A stretch of DNA of 36,533 bases from an uncultured Cytophagaceae bacterium (lineage in GTDB: Bacteria; Bacteroidota; Bacteroidia; Cytophagales; Spirosomataceae). Made by a program: the position numbers and the translations under genes. The DNA is taken from contig CAIVPF010000147.1 in the NCBI GenBank assembly GCA_903907745.1, positions 1-36,533 on the forward strand, in the 5' to 3' direction. Positions 1 through 8,696 of the stretch are shown in pieces; within the stretch, counting starts at the first letter, position 1; each line of letters opens with the position of its first letter. The notes under the pieces are model-generated. The model had not been told where the DNA came from. It ran no database searches and saw only the letters and a program-made list of their open reading frames with translations.

Positions 1-834
1 GATTATTTGATTATCGGCATCGCCACAGTGGGGGGAGTTTTACCAGTAGCCATGTTGGAGATTTTGAAGAAAGGAATTCAATCGGGATTGTCGATCGTCA
101 ATGGCCTTCATGATTACCTACAAGAAAGACCCGATTTAGTGGCTTTGGCAGCGGAACATGGAGTCCAATTAATCGATATTCGCAAACCCAAAAATCGAGC
201 TCAATTATCTTTTTGGTCCGGTGATATTTTTCGAGTTCAAGCGCCGATTATTGCTGTCTTGGGCATGGATTGCGCGATGGGCAAACGGACAACGGCTCGG
301 ATGATCCGACAAGCCAGCGCCCAAGCAGGTATCAAAGCCGAGATGATTTACACGGGTCAAACGGGTTGGTTACAAGGAGGCCAACACGGATTTATTTTCG
401 ATTCTACCCTAAATGATTTCGTGTCTGGGGAATTAGAAAAGGCCATAGTCACCTGTTACGATGAAACCCAACCCGACCTAATTTTACTCGAGGGGCAATC
501 CGCCCTTCGAAATCCCAGTGGTCCCTGTGGCAGTGAATTTTTCATTTCAGGTCAAGCGAAATATACAGTTTTACTTTGTGCGCCTAAGCGAAAATATTAT
601 GAAAATGAGGAACATTGGGGAGAAATTCCTTCGATCGAATCAGAGATCGAATTAATCTCAAAATTAGGTTCCCAGGTTATCGCGGTCGCTTTACATACGG
701 AAGCTTGTTCGCGAGAGGAGGCTTTTGCGTATCAGAAATCTTACCAGGATCGTGTCAAAATCCCGGTTTTATTGCCGCTCGAAGAGGGGGTAGAACCCAT
801 ATTCCCAGTCTTAAGGGCTTTATTGAACGCATGA
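1..834 (+). CDS. DUF1611 family protein (partial, 5' end outside window)
   Basis: The reading frame is open from base 1 and codes before the first possible TTG, so the gene starts upstream and lacks its N-terminus here. The visible part carries the DUF1611 C-terminal domain: a P-loop-like segment GMDCAMGKRTT around bases 265-300, then a conserved core with GQTGWLQGG, LLEGQSALRNP and LLCAPKRKYYE. DUF1611 members lie next to enolase-superfamily epimerases. In marine Proteobacteria and haloarchaea one such member, DgcN, is reported to N-acetylate D-glutamate for the partner racemase DgcA. The stop overlaps the next start as ATGA (831-834), so the two are translationally coupled. The family call is secure. 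The reaction here, D-Glu acetylation or some step in murein peptide use, is inference. Confidence 0.85.
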   Translation, partial: DYLIIGIATVGGVLPVAMLEILKKGIQSGLSIVNGLHDYLQERPDLVALAAEHGVQLIDIRKPKNRAQLSFWSGDIFRVQAPIIAVLGMDCAMGKRTTARMIRQASAQAGIKAEMIYTGQTGWLQGGQHGFIFDSTLNDFVSGELEKAIVTCYDETQPDLILLEGQSALRNPSGPCGSEFFISGQAKYTVLLCAPKRKYYENEEHWGEIPSIESEIELISKLGSQVIAVALHTEACSREEAFAYQKSYQDRVKIPVLLPLEEGVEPIFPVLRALLNA

Positions 835-1898
835 AAATAACCAAAGTCCATGCCTACCTCCGCCATGTCGCTTTAAAAAAGCCCTATACGATTGCGAATT
901 ATACATTTGCGGATGTTTCTTTCGTCTTTTTGGAAATACATTTGGCCAATGGCCTCGTGGGCCATGGCTCCGGCAGTCCCGCGGAAGAGGTGGTCGGGGA
1001 AACGCCGGAACAATGCTTACAAGCGTTGGAATCAGATGTAGTTCAGGCTTTGGTCGGTCGGGACATCGAGGATTTTCAAGCCATCATCCGCGAACAACAC
1101 GCTCATTTTTTACATCAGCCAGGAACGGTGGCTGCGGTGGATTTGGCATTGCATGATGCCTATGGGAAATGGAAAGCGATTTCAGTGTTGGAATTATTGG
1201 GACAAAAATCAGGTCCTTTGCCGACCTCGGTCACCGTGGGGATCATGTCCACCGAGGAGGCCATTCGGGAGGTGAAGGATTTGCATCAACAAGGATTTTC
1301 GATTTTTAAAATTAAAATTGGGGGTCATGTGGAGGAAGATATCGCCAAACTCATTTGTTTACAGGAGGTCTTTCCTAGCGGCATGACCTGGCGGGTGGAT
1401 CCGAATCAGGGCTATGCCTTGCCTGAGTTGATTCGCTTTTTGAAGGCTACGGAGCAGGTACCGCTGGAATTGGTGGAACAGCCCTTGCCTGTCGCTAAAG
1501 ATCCTATGATGTCTCAAATACCGCCTAAATTCGCTCATCTGATGATGGCTGATGAATCCTTGACGGACTTTTCGAGGGCTACATGCTTAGTTGGAGAGCC
1601 TCAACTTTTTCACGTATTTAATCTCAAACTCATGAAATGCGGTGGCATTCAAGCAGCTATGGAGATCGGATCGTTGGCGGCTTCGGCTGGTATAAATCTG
1701 TTTTGGGGCTGCAATGATGAAAGTTGTGTAAGCATCAGCGCGGCACTTCATGCGGCCTATGCTTGCCCGAATACCCGTTTTTTAGATTTAGATGGGAGCT
1801 TTGATTTGGCGGAGGATGTTTTTTCCGGGGGATTTGAGCTTAGAAATGGTTTCCTGCATGTGCTGGACAAACCTGGTTTGGGGGTAAATTTGATCTAA
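831..1898 (+). CDS. Enolase-superfamily dipeptide epimerase (L-Ala-D/L-Glu epimerase type)
   Basis: A 355-residue protein, usual length for the muconate-lactonizing subgroup of the enolase superfamily. The start at 831 overlaps the previous stop (ATGA). A longer frame opens at 615 but runs through the DUF1611 gene and has no family similarity. Catalytic features are all present: KIK (Lys160 and Lys162), metal ligands Asp190 (RVDPNQGY), Glu216 (ELVEQP) and Asp241 (MADES), and Lys266 in NLKLMKCGG. A late DLDG motif (Asp319, Asp321) sits where known L-Ala-D/L-Glu epimerases bind the substrate ammonium group, which favours a dipeptide substrate. It probably converts L-Ala-D-Glu from murein to L-Ala-L-Glu in the cytoplasm. 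The DUF1611 neighbour also allows an N-acetyl-glutamate racemase (DgcA-like) role. Confidence 0.88.
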   Translation: MKITKVHAYLRHVALKKPYTIANYTFADVSFVFLEIHLANGLVGHGSGSPAEEVVGETPEQCLQALESDVVQALVGRDIEDFQAIIREQHAHFLHQPGTVAAVDLALHDAYGKWKAISVLELLGQKSGPLPTSVTVGIMSTEEAIREVKDLHQQGFSIFKIKIGGHVEEDIAKLICLQEVFPSGMTWRVDPNQGYALPELIRFLKATEQVPLELVEQPLPVAKDPMMSQIPPKFAHLMMADESLTDFSRATCLVGEPQLFHVFNLKLMKCGGIQAAMEIGSLAASAGINLFWGCNDESCVSISAALHAAYACPNTRFLDLDGSFDLAEDVFSGGFELRNGFLHVLDKPGLGVNLI

Positions 1899-1899
1899 C

Positions 1900-3237
1900 A
1901 TGGAAACTTTAAAACCGAAAATTGGACTTCGTTCTGCGATCTTTTTAGTGATCAGCGTGATTATTGGTTCTGGGGTTTTCAAGAAAATCGCACCCATGTC
2001 GGAGGCATTGGGATCACCACTATGGGTGGTTTTTTGTTGGGTTTTTGCTGGTCTCATCAGTTTGGCTGGGGCGCTTTCCACGGCAGAATTGGTCAGCATG
2101 TTTCCGAATAGTGGCGGGGAATACCATTATTTTCAAAAGATTTATGGCCGATTTTTCGCTTTTTTATATGGATGGGCTAGTTTTTCGGTCATCAAAACCG
2201 CGGCCATTTCCGCCTTGGCCTATATTTTTTCGCAGTCCTTATTTAGCTTGTTTGATATGTCTTTTCTGGGTTTTCAGGATATCGATATGGCGATTAAATG
2301 TGTAGCTGGGATTTTGATTCTTTTATTGACCTGGCTAAATGTCCGAGGGGTTCATTTGGCGGAAGGTTTTAGTTCTTATTTGACTTATGCCATGTTGCTG
2401 GGAATTGTCTTGTTCATCGGGGCAGGTTTTTCATCGCCACAAGGAAATTGGGCTCATTTTCACCTGGGGCAGGGGCATGTGGCGGATGGGGATTTATTTA
2501 AGGTCCTTATGCTTGCCAGTTTAGGGGCTTTTTGGGGCTATGAAGGTTGGAATAATTTAGGTTTTATCGGCGAAGAGATCAAATTAGCCAAACGCAATTT
2601 GCCCTTGGCACTTGGCATCGGTACCTTGATTGTCATGGTAGCTTACGTAGTATTGAATGTGGTTTTTTTGTATGTATTGCCGATTGATTTTTTTGTGGGC
2701 TTGCAACAATTCCCCAATAAAGTCGCAGCCGTGGAAGTAGCCTCGGCTCTCGGTGGTCCTTGGGGCATGGCCTGCGTGGCAGGATTGATTTTGATTAGTA
2801 CGCTGAATGCGACGAATAGTACGATTTTGATGTCGGCACGCATTTTATATGCCATGGCGCGGGATGGCTTATTTTTTAAACAAGTACAATCCGTTCATAG
2901 GACCTATAATACGCCAGATTGGGCTTTATGGATTCAAGGGATATGGGCGGTGGGCTTGTTGTTTACGGGGTCCTTTGACCAACTCACCGACATGCTCGTT
3001 TTTGCCTCTTTTCTCTTTTATGGAAGTTCTGCCTTAGGTGTTATTTTATTACGTGTGCGAGAACCGGCGCTTGACCGGCCTTATCGGGTGATTGGATATC
3101 CTTGGGTTCCTTTGATTTTTGTGCTATTTTGCGCTATTCTATTTATAGTCACTATTCTAAACCAGCCATTTGAAGCATTTTTAGGCCTTTCGCTCATAGC
3201 CACAGGCATTCCTTGTTTTTTTTGGTTAAACAAATAA
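1900..3237 (+). CDS. APC-superfamily amino acid permease (LAT-like)
   Basis: A 445-residue hydrophobic protein with about 12 predicted membrane segments, as usual for the amino acid-polyamine-organocation family. Near the N-terminus ISVIIGSGVFKK matches the substrate-binding unwound helix 1 of these transporters. GYEGWNNLGFIGEEIKLAKRN in the middle matches the conserved helix 6 and following loop of LAT-type exchangers. It starts one base after the epimerase stop and ends four bases before the oxidoreductase start, so it belongs to the same transcript. It most likely imports the amino acid or dipeptide handled by the two upstream enzymes, but the substrate cannot be read from sequence. Confidence 0.88.
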   Translation: METLKPKIGLRSAIFLVISVIIGSGVFKKIAPMSEALGSPLWVVFCWVFAGLISLAGALSTAELVSMFPNSGGEYHYFQKIYGRFFAFLYGWASFSVIKTAAISALAYIFSQSLFSLFDMSFLGFQDIDMAIKCVAGILILLLTWLNVRGVHLAEGFSSYLTYAMLLGIVLFIGAGFSSPQGNWAHFHLGQGHVADGDLFKVLMLASLGAFWGYEGWNNLGFIGEEIKLAKRNLPLALGIGTLIVMVAYVVLNVVFLYVLPIDFFVGLQQFPNKVAAVEVASALGGPWGMACVAGLILISTLNATNSTILMSARILYAMARDGLFFKQVQSVHRTYNTPDWALWIQGIWAVGLLFTGSFDQLTDMLVFASFLFYGSSALGVILLRVREPALDRPYRVIGYPWVPLIFVLFCAILFIVTILNQPFEAFLGLSLIATGIPCFFWLNK

Positions 3238-3241
3238 CAAC

Positions 3242-4345
3242 ATGAAATCACGTCGCGAATTTATCCAACAATTATCCATTCCTGTTTTACTCATGCCTTT
3301 CGCTTCTTCCGCTGCTGCGTCAGAAACCGCGGTTCCCTATGATGGACCCGTTTTGCGCGTCGCTATTTTGGGATTAGGTGGATATGCGCGCATGGTGGCG
3401 GATGCTTTGCAGAATTGCCAAAAAGCCAAGCTAGTCGCGCTCATCAGCGGCACCCCGACCAAATTAGAGGCCTGGGGCAAAAAATACAATGTCGCACCTG
3501 AAAACCGCTATTCTTACGAGACCGTGAATCAAATCGCGTCTAACCCGAACATCGATGCGGTCTATATCATCACCCCGAATTCCTTGCATAAGCCCTTTGC
3601 CTTACAAATTGCCAAAACCGGAAAGCATGTCATCGTGGAAAAACCGATGGCCCTGAATGCCAATGAAGGCCAAGAAATGATCGATGCCTGTAAGAAAGCG
3701 GGGGTTCAATTATTGGTCGGATATCGCATGCATTTCGAACCTAAAACGCTCGAAGTGGTGCGCATGCGTCAAGCCGGGGAATTTGGAAAAATCTTATTTT
3801 TTCAAGGTCTTTCCGGATTTGTGATTGGGGATCCGACCCAGTGGCGATTGAAAAAAGACATGGCTGGAGGAGGCTCCATGATGGATATTGGGATTTATTC
3901 GATTAACGGGGCACGCTATATGATCGGTGAGGAACCGATCTGGGTGACGGCTCAAGAAACCAAAACGAATCCAGAAAAATTCAAAGAGGGCGTGGATGAA
4001 ACGATTCAGTTCCAACTCGGATTTCCGGGCGGCGCCGTGGCCTCGTGCTTGTCGACCTATAGCTTAAATAACCTCGATAAATTCTATTTAAATGGCACGA
4101 AAGGTTTCGCCGAAATGCAGCCTTCTACGGGCTATGGTCCCATCAAAGGTCGGACGAACAAGGGCGAATTAAATTATCCGCATGTGACGCATCAAACGGT
4201 TCAAATGGATGAATTTGCTTCCATTCTTTTGGAAGGGAAACAGCCGCTGATTCCCGTGGATGGTGCGGAAGGATTGCGGGATTTAAAGATTGTTGACGCG
4301 ATTTATAAGGCAGTGAAAACTGGCAAAAAAGTGTCTTTGGTGTAA
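3242..4345 (+). CDS. Gfo/Idh/MocA family oxidoreductase, Tat-type leader
   Basis: A 367-residue NAD(P)-dependent oxidoreductase of the glucose-fructose oxidoreductase type. The leader has twin arginines (SRREFIQQL, residues 3-11) followed by a hydrophobic stretch ending near residue 28, so export through Tat with bound cofactor is likely. The Rossmann motif GLGGYA lies at 44-49, the EKP catalytic lysine motif at 133-135, and a C-terminal sheet domain follows with GGSMMDIGIYSIN. It starts four bases after the permease, so it shares that transcript. Why a probable sugar oxidoreductase is linked to a glutamate/dipeptide set is unclear. Its substrate may be a murein sugar or an unrelated glycoside. 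Confidence 0.87.
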   Translation: MKSRREFIQQLSIPVLLMPFASSAAASETAVPYDGPVLRVAILGLGGYARMVADALQNCQKAKLVALISGTPTKLEAWGKKYNVAPENRYSYETVNQIASNPNIDAVYIITPNSLHKPFALQIAKTGKHVIVEKPMALNANEGQEMIDACKKAGVQLLVGYRMHFEPKTLEVVRMRQAGEFGKILFFQGLSGFVIGDPTQWRLKKDMAGGGSMMDIGIYSINGARYMIGEEPIWVTAQETKTNPEKFKEGVDETIQFQLGFPGGAVASCLSTYSLNNLDKFYLNGTKGFAEMQPSTGYGPIKGRTNKGELNYPHVTHQTVQMDEFASILLEGKQPLIPVDGAEGLRDLKIVDAIYKAVKTGKKVSLV

Positions 4346-4390
4346 GGAATTTGCATTTTTGAAAATGCATAGGCATCTGACCGGATAGCA

Positions 4391-4424
4391 GGGAATGGCA
4401 AGAAACTGATTTTTTGTCATTCCC
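4391..4424. terminator. Long hairpin between convergent genes
   Basis: GGGAATGGCAAGAAA (4391-4405) pairs with TTTTTTGTCATTCCC (4410-4424) over 15 positions, two of them G-T wobbles, closing a CTGA loop. It sits in the 112-base gap between the converging ends at 4345 and 4458. There is no clear T-run after it on either strand, so it may act as an RNA 3'-end stabiliser as much as an intrinsic terminator. A second, smaller inverted repeat (TGCATTT/AAATGCA) lies at 4352-4369. Confidence 0.55.
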
Positions 4425-4457
4425 CATACCTATTCATTCATCCGAGGATGATCATTT

Positions 4458-5504
4458 TCATAGGGCCTGTGCGGAAAATTCCTGCATGATGCCCACTAAA
4501 TACTGGACACTTTCGATCGGCATGCCGTTGTACATAGAGGCCCTAAATCCACCGATGGTCGGAAATCCTTTGATTCCATAAATGCCTCTTTCTTCGGCGA
4601 AGGTCAAAAATTGCGCTTCGATTTCAGGACTTTTCCCATGAAAACAGGCATTTGCGATCGAGCGTTTTTCGAGTGGTGCACGACCTACGAAATTTGGATT
4701 GGTATCGATTTCCTGGTACATGATGGCCGCTTTTTGTAGGGCATTTTGATACATGTTCGCCACTCCTCCATGGTCCTTGATCCAGCGAAGCATCAGTAAG
4801 GAGGAATAAACAGGAACGGTAGGCAGGGTATGATATAAGGATTGCTCTGCGATATGGGTTTTATAATGAAAGATCTTTGGTGCGGGAATTTTAGTTGGGG
4901 AATCGGAAATATAGGTCGGATTAACGAGCACGCACGTGATACCTGAGATTCCGAAATTCTTTTGGGCAGACGCAAAAATGAGTGCAAACTTCTCAAAAGG
5001 GATCGGCCGACTCAAAAAATCCGAAGTCATATCCGCCACGAGAGGAACATGTACATCGGGAAACTCGTGCCATTGAATGCCGTCGATGGTTTCATTGGAC
5101 ACGACATGTAAATACTTGGCATCCGCGGGAATATCTAGGCGTTCTGGATCTGTCCGATGTACATGGCAATAGGCGGAGGCTGCATCGTAGGCCTTTTCGG
5201 ACCAATAACCCGTATCCACAATCGCAATCGTATCATCCGGATTCACGAGGTTCATGGGAGCGGTGGACAACTGGCTCGATGCTCCGCCGGGTAACCAAAG
5301 GATTTCCCAATGGCTCGGTACCTGATACAATTCCCTGACTAATCGGGTTGCTTCTCCGATAACCTCTCGAAAGGCGGGAGTAAGGTGGCTAATTTCGGCA
5401 ATGGAGAGACCTGAATCTTGATAATTGACGATACCCGCGGCTAATGCTTGGAAAACAGAAGGGGGTAAAATCGCTGGTCCAGGGCTGAAATTGTGTTGTT
5501 GCAT
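4458..5504 (-). CDS. serC: Phosphoserine aminotransferase
   Basis: A 348-residue class V aminotransferase that makes 3-phosphoserine from 3-phosphohydroxypyruvate and glutamate in serine synthesis, and can serve pyridoxal phosphate synthesis. The N-terminal FSPGPAILP is the family hallmark. The PLP lysine is Lys182 in SAQKNFG, with Asp158 in VADMTSDFLSR to bind the pyridine nitrogen. LPGGASSQLS near residue 71 is the phosphate-binding segment, and the C-terminus has GGFRASMYNGM. Length is normal. It lies 61 bases downstream of the RND pump gene on the same strand with no visible terminator between, so it may be partly read from the metal-efflux transcript. Functionally it is a housekeeping gene. 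Confidence 0.96.
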   Translation of the reverse strand: MQQHNFSPGPAILPPSVFQALAAGIVNYQDSGLSIAEISHLTPAFREVIGEATRLVRELYQVPSHWEILWLPGGASSQLSTAPMNLVNPDDTIAIVDTGYWSEKAYDAASAYCHVHRTDPERLDIPADAKYLHVVSNETIDGIQWHEFPDVHVPLVADMTSDFLSRPIPFEKFALIFASAQKNFGISGITCVLVNPTYISDSPTKIPAPKIFHYKTHIAEQSLYHTLPTVPVYSSLLMLRWIKDHGGVANMYQNALQKAAIMYQEIDTNPNFVGRAPLEKRSIANACFHGKSPEIEAQFLTFAEERGIYGIKGFPTIGGFRASMYNGMPIESVQYLVGIMQEFSAQAL

Positions 5505-5565
5505 CTTTAAAAATACCGAAGTATATCAAATTAAGCAAATACAATTTCAGCCCACGGAAAAGGAA

Positions 5566-8500
5566 TTATTTGGACCAAGAGATTAGGCTCTTTTTATGTA
5601 AGCGCTTTTGCAAAGCGGAATGATAAATGAGCGGGAAAACTAATAGAATAAATAAGGTAGCTGTTACCAAGCCCCCAATAATGACTACGGCCAAGGGCTT
5701 TTGGCTTTCAGAACCAATTCCCGTACTCAATGCTGCGGGCAATAAACCAATGGCGGCCATCAATGCAGTCATGACCACGGGTCTAGTCCGGGCACGAACG
5801 GATTGTTGGATCGCAATATGCAAATCAGGTTCTATTTTCGACTGGTGATGGATTTCGGAAATCAAAATCACCCCATTTTGAACACAAATTCCAAAGAGCG
5901 CGATGAATCCTACCCCCGCTGAAATACCAAAATTAATTCCTGTCAGGTGTAAGGCGAAAATACCACCAATCAACGCAAATGGGACGTTGATTAACACATA
6001 ACCGGCATCTTTGGCATTGCCAAACATGATGAATAAGAGCACGAAAATTAGCACGAGACTGATGGGAACCACTTGGCCTAGGCGGGTGGTTGCACGAACT
6101 TGGTTTTCGAATTCGCCGGCCCAACCGATGGAATAGCCGTCCGGTAAATGCACATTATTTTTTACATTTTCCTGAGCTTCCGCTATGGTACTACCTAAAT
6201 CCCGGTCACGAACCGAGAATTTAACCCCGATAAAACGCTTTGTATTATCCCGGTAAATGAAAGCAGGGCCTGTGGATTTTTCTAATTCCGCGATTTCTTT
6301 CAATGGAATTTTGGTTCCGTGAATCGTCGGAATCATTAGGCGCATGATATCTTCCTCATTTTTCCGGTATTCCTGTGCATAGCGAATTCGAATATCGAAT
6401 TTCTTTTCCCCTTCGTATTTTGCAGTCGCCGTTTTTCCGCCAATGGACATTTCAATCACCGCTTGTGCATCGGCTTTCGTTACGCCATACATGGCCATTT
6501 TTTCTTCGTTCAGGTGAATGCTAATTTCAGGTTGCCCTACATTTCTTAAAACCCCAACATCTTTAACCCCTTCCACGTGTTTGATTTGATTTAACACTTG
6601 GTTCGAAATTTCATCCAACGTTTGAAGGTCGTCGCCATAAATTTTAACGGCATTGGAGGCGTTCATACCGGCTACGGCTTCGGCGACGTTGTCGATGATC
6701 GGTTGGGAATAATTGTAATTAATCCCTTGGAAATGCTTTAGGCGCTTATCCATTTCATTGACTAAACCATCAATGCTGAGTTTACGTTTCCATTCCTCTT
6801 TAGGCTTTAAATTGACCTGCATTTGGACATAATAAAATCCACTTGGATCCGTACCATCGTTACTCCGACCCACTTGGGAAAGTACGCCATTGACCTCTGG
6901 AAATTGACGCAATTCATTCCGTAGCGTTTTGACCATTTTCACGGTTTCGGGCAAGGAAGTACTCATCGGTAATTTTGCTTCGACCCAAAGGGCGCCTTCG
7001 TTCAAAGGTGGTAGGAACTCCGAACCTAACCAACGCGTGGAGAAAATCGAAAATACAAACAATAAACCCGCTGTGATCAAGGTGATATTTTGATGTGAAA
7101 AAGTCCAAAGAAAGGCTCGTCCAACCTGCTTATTGATAAAATCGATGAAGAAATTATGCTTCTCTTTGACATTTTTATTCAACAAAACCGAACTTAATAC
7201 AGGCACCAAAGTCAACGTAAACAATAAGGCACCTAATAGCGCAAAACCCAAGGTATATGCCAATGGCGAGAACATTTTACCCTCTACTTTTTGAAAGGCA
7301 AAAATGGGCAACAAGGCTGAAATGATAATTAATTTCGAGAAGAAAATAGCCTTTCCAAGCTCGGTCCCCGTCTTTTTAATCAAACTCATTTTAGCTAGTC
7401 GGTTAAAGGCAGGCATCCCGATTTGCTGTGCTCGATGATCCAAAGCCACAAAAAGTCCTTCGACCATCACGACGGCCCCGTCGATAATAATACCAAAATC
7501 CACGGCCCCCAAGGAAAGTAAATTCGCGCTCATGCCTTTCATTTTCAAACATAAAAAGGCAAATAATAAGGCAAGCGGAATGATGATGGAAACAATGACC
7601 GTCGTCCGCCAATCCGCCATGAACACAAAAACGATGACCGTGACTAAAATGATGCCCTCTAATAAATTATGCATCACCGTTTTGGTACAATAAGCCATCA
7701 AATTATCCCGGTCATAAAAGGTGACCATTTTGACGTCCTCTGGAAGTACTTTGGTATTTAATTCCTCAATTTTCGTTTTTAAACGGGCTAACACATCACT
7801 TGGATTTTCCCCCTTTCGCATCACGACAATCCCTTCCACGACATCAGAGTCATCATTGAGGCCCACTTGGCCCACCCGCGGCATATTGCTTTCGATGACG
7901 GATGCGACATTTTTAACCAATAAAGGATTGCCGTTATTATTATCTACAATTGTATTTTCAATATCCGCGATGGTCTTTACCAACCCGATTCCACGAACCA
8001 CAAAGGCCTGTCCATTTTTTTCAATGACGTCCCCACCCACATTCAAATTGGATTTAGAAATGGCTGTATACAGCTCCAAAGGTGTTAAATCATATTTCTG
8101 AAGTTTGGCTGGATCAATCGCGATTTCGTAGGTTTTTTCTCGACCACCAAAAGCAACGATATCCGCCACACCGGGCACGGCGCGTAATTGTCGGTCGATC
8201 GTCCAGTTTTGAATGGTCAATAATTCACGCGAATCGCGGTCTTTACTTTGTAGCGTATATCGGAAAATTTCACCGGTAGGACCGTAAGGCGGTTGCACGT
8301 CGGGCTCCACATCGTCCGGCAATTTGACGGTGCGTAATAGATTGTTCACCTGTTGGCGCGCAAAAAAATCATCCACATCATCTTCAAAAATGATTTTGAT
8401 GACGGATAATCCGAACATGGTAATACTTCGAACATTTGTTTTTCGCTGGACCGAGTTCATCGATATTTCGATGGGAGTTGTCACAAATCGCTCGACCTCT

Positions 8501-8685
8501 TCCGCACTTCGACCATTCCATTCACTGACCACGATTATTTGGGTATTCGTGACATCTGGAAAGGCTTCGATCGGAATATTTAAATAGGAAATGACGCCAG
8601 CCAAGGTCAACAATCCCACCCAGAAAAAGGTAAAAAACCTGTTTGCGAGCGAAAAGGCTAAAATATTTTTAATGAACTTGTTCAT
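5566..8685 (-). CDS. czcA: CzcA-type heavy-metal RND efflux pump
   Basis: A 1039-residue inner-membrane proton antiporter of the heavy-metal RND family, full length, with the expected duplicated layout of one N-terminal helix, a large periplasmic part, a helix bundle from about 340, and a repeat in the second half. The fourth-helix motif reads DFGIIIDGAVVMVE, giving Asp396, Asp402 and Glu409. These match the proton-relay and metal residues of zinc/cobalt/cadmium CzcA pumps. Copper/silver CusA pumps lack this acidic set, so a Zn/Co/Cd/Ni range is the better guess. The start at 8685 gives MNKFIKNILAFSLANR, typical of the family. It follows the porin gene by 11 bases and ends the efflux gene set. 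Confidence 0.94.
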   Translation of the reverse strand: MNKFIKNILAFSLANRFFTFFWVGLLTLAGVISYLNIPIEAFPDVTNTQIIVVSEWNGRSAEEVERFVTTPIEISMNSVQRKTNVRSITMFGLSVIKIIFEDDVDDFFARQQVNNLLRTVKLPDDVEPDVQPPYGPTGEIFRYTLQSKDRDSRELLTIQNWTIDRQLRAVPGVADIVAFGGREKTYEIAIDPAKLQKYDLTPLELYTAISKSNLNVGGDVIEKNGQAFVVRGIGLVKTIADIENTIVDNNNGNPLLVKNVASVIESNMPRVGQVGLNDDSDVVEGIVVMRKGENPSDVLARLKTKIEELNTKVLPEDVKMVTFYDRDNLMAYCTKTVMHNLLEGIILVTVIVFVFMADWRTTVIVSIIIPLALLFAFLCLKMKGMSANLLSLGAVDFGIIIDGAVVMVEGLFVALDHRAQQIGMPAFNRLAKMSLIKKTGTELGKAIFFSKLIIISALLPIFAFQKVEGKMFSPLAYTLGFALLGALLFTLTLVPVLSSVLLNKNVKEKHNFFIDFINKQVGRAFLWTFSHQNITLITAGLLFVFSIFSTRWLGSEFLPPLNEGALWVEAKLPMSTSLPETVKMVKTLRNELRQFPEVNGVLSQVGRSNDGTDPSGFYYVQMQVNLKPKEEWKRKLSIDGLVNEMDKRLKHFQGINYNYSQPIIDNVAEAVAGMNASNAVKIYGDDLQTLDEISNQVLNQIKHVEGVKDVGVLRNVGQPEISIHLNEEKMAMYGVTKADAQAVIEMSIGGKTATAKYEGEKKFDIRIRYAQEYRKNEEDIMRLMIPTIHGTKIPLKEIAELEKSTGPAFIYRDNTKRFIGVKFSVRDRDLGSTIAEAQENVKNNVHLPDGYSIGWAGEFENQVRATTRLGQVVPISLVLIFVLLFIMFGNAKDAGYVLINVPFALIGGIFALHLTGINFGISAGVGFIALFGICVQNGVILISEIHHQSKIEPDLHIAIQQSVRARTRPVVMTALMAAIGLLPAALSTGIGSESQKPLAVVIIGGLVTATLFILLVFPLIYHSALQKRLHKKSLISWSK

Positions 8686-8696
8686 AGGTGTGCTTG

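Noticed and set aside
615-830. N-terminal extension of the epimerase frame upstream of 831
   Set aside because: It overlaps most of the end of the DUF1611 gene in another frame, shows no family similarity, and the ATG at 831 gives the usual epimerase N-terminus.
5508-5539. TTTG-N20-TATTTTTA promoter-like pair upstream of serC
   Set aside because: The -7-like box ends only three bases before the ATG, so transcription would start inside the gene.
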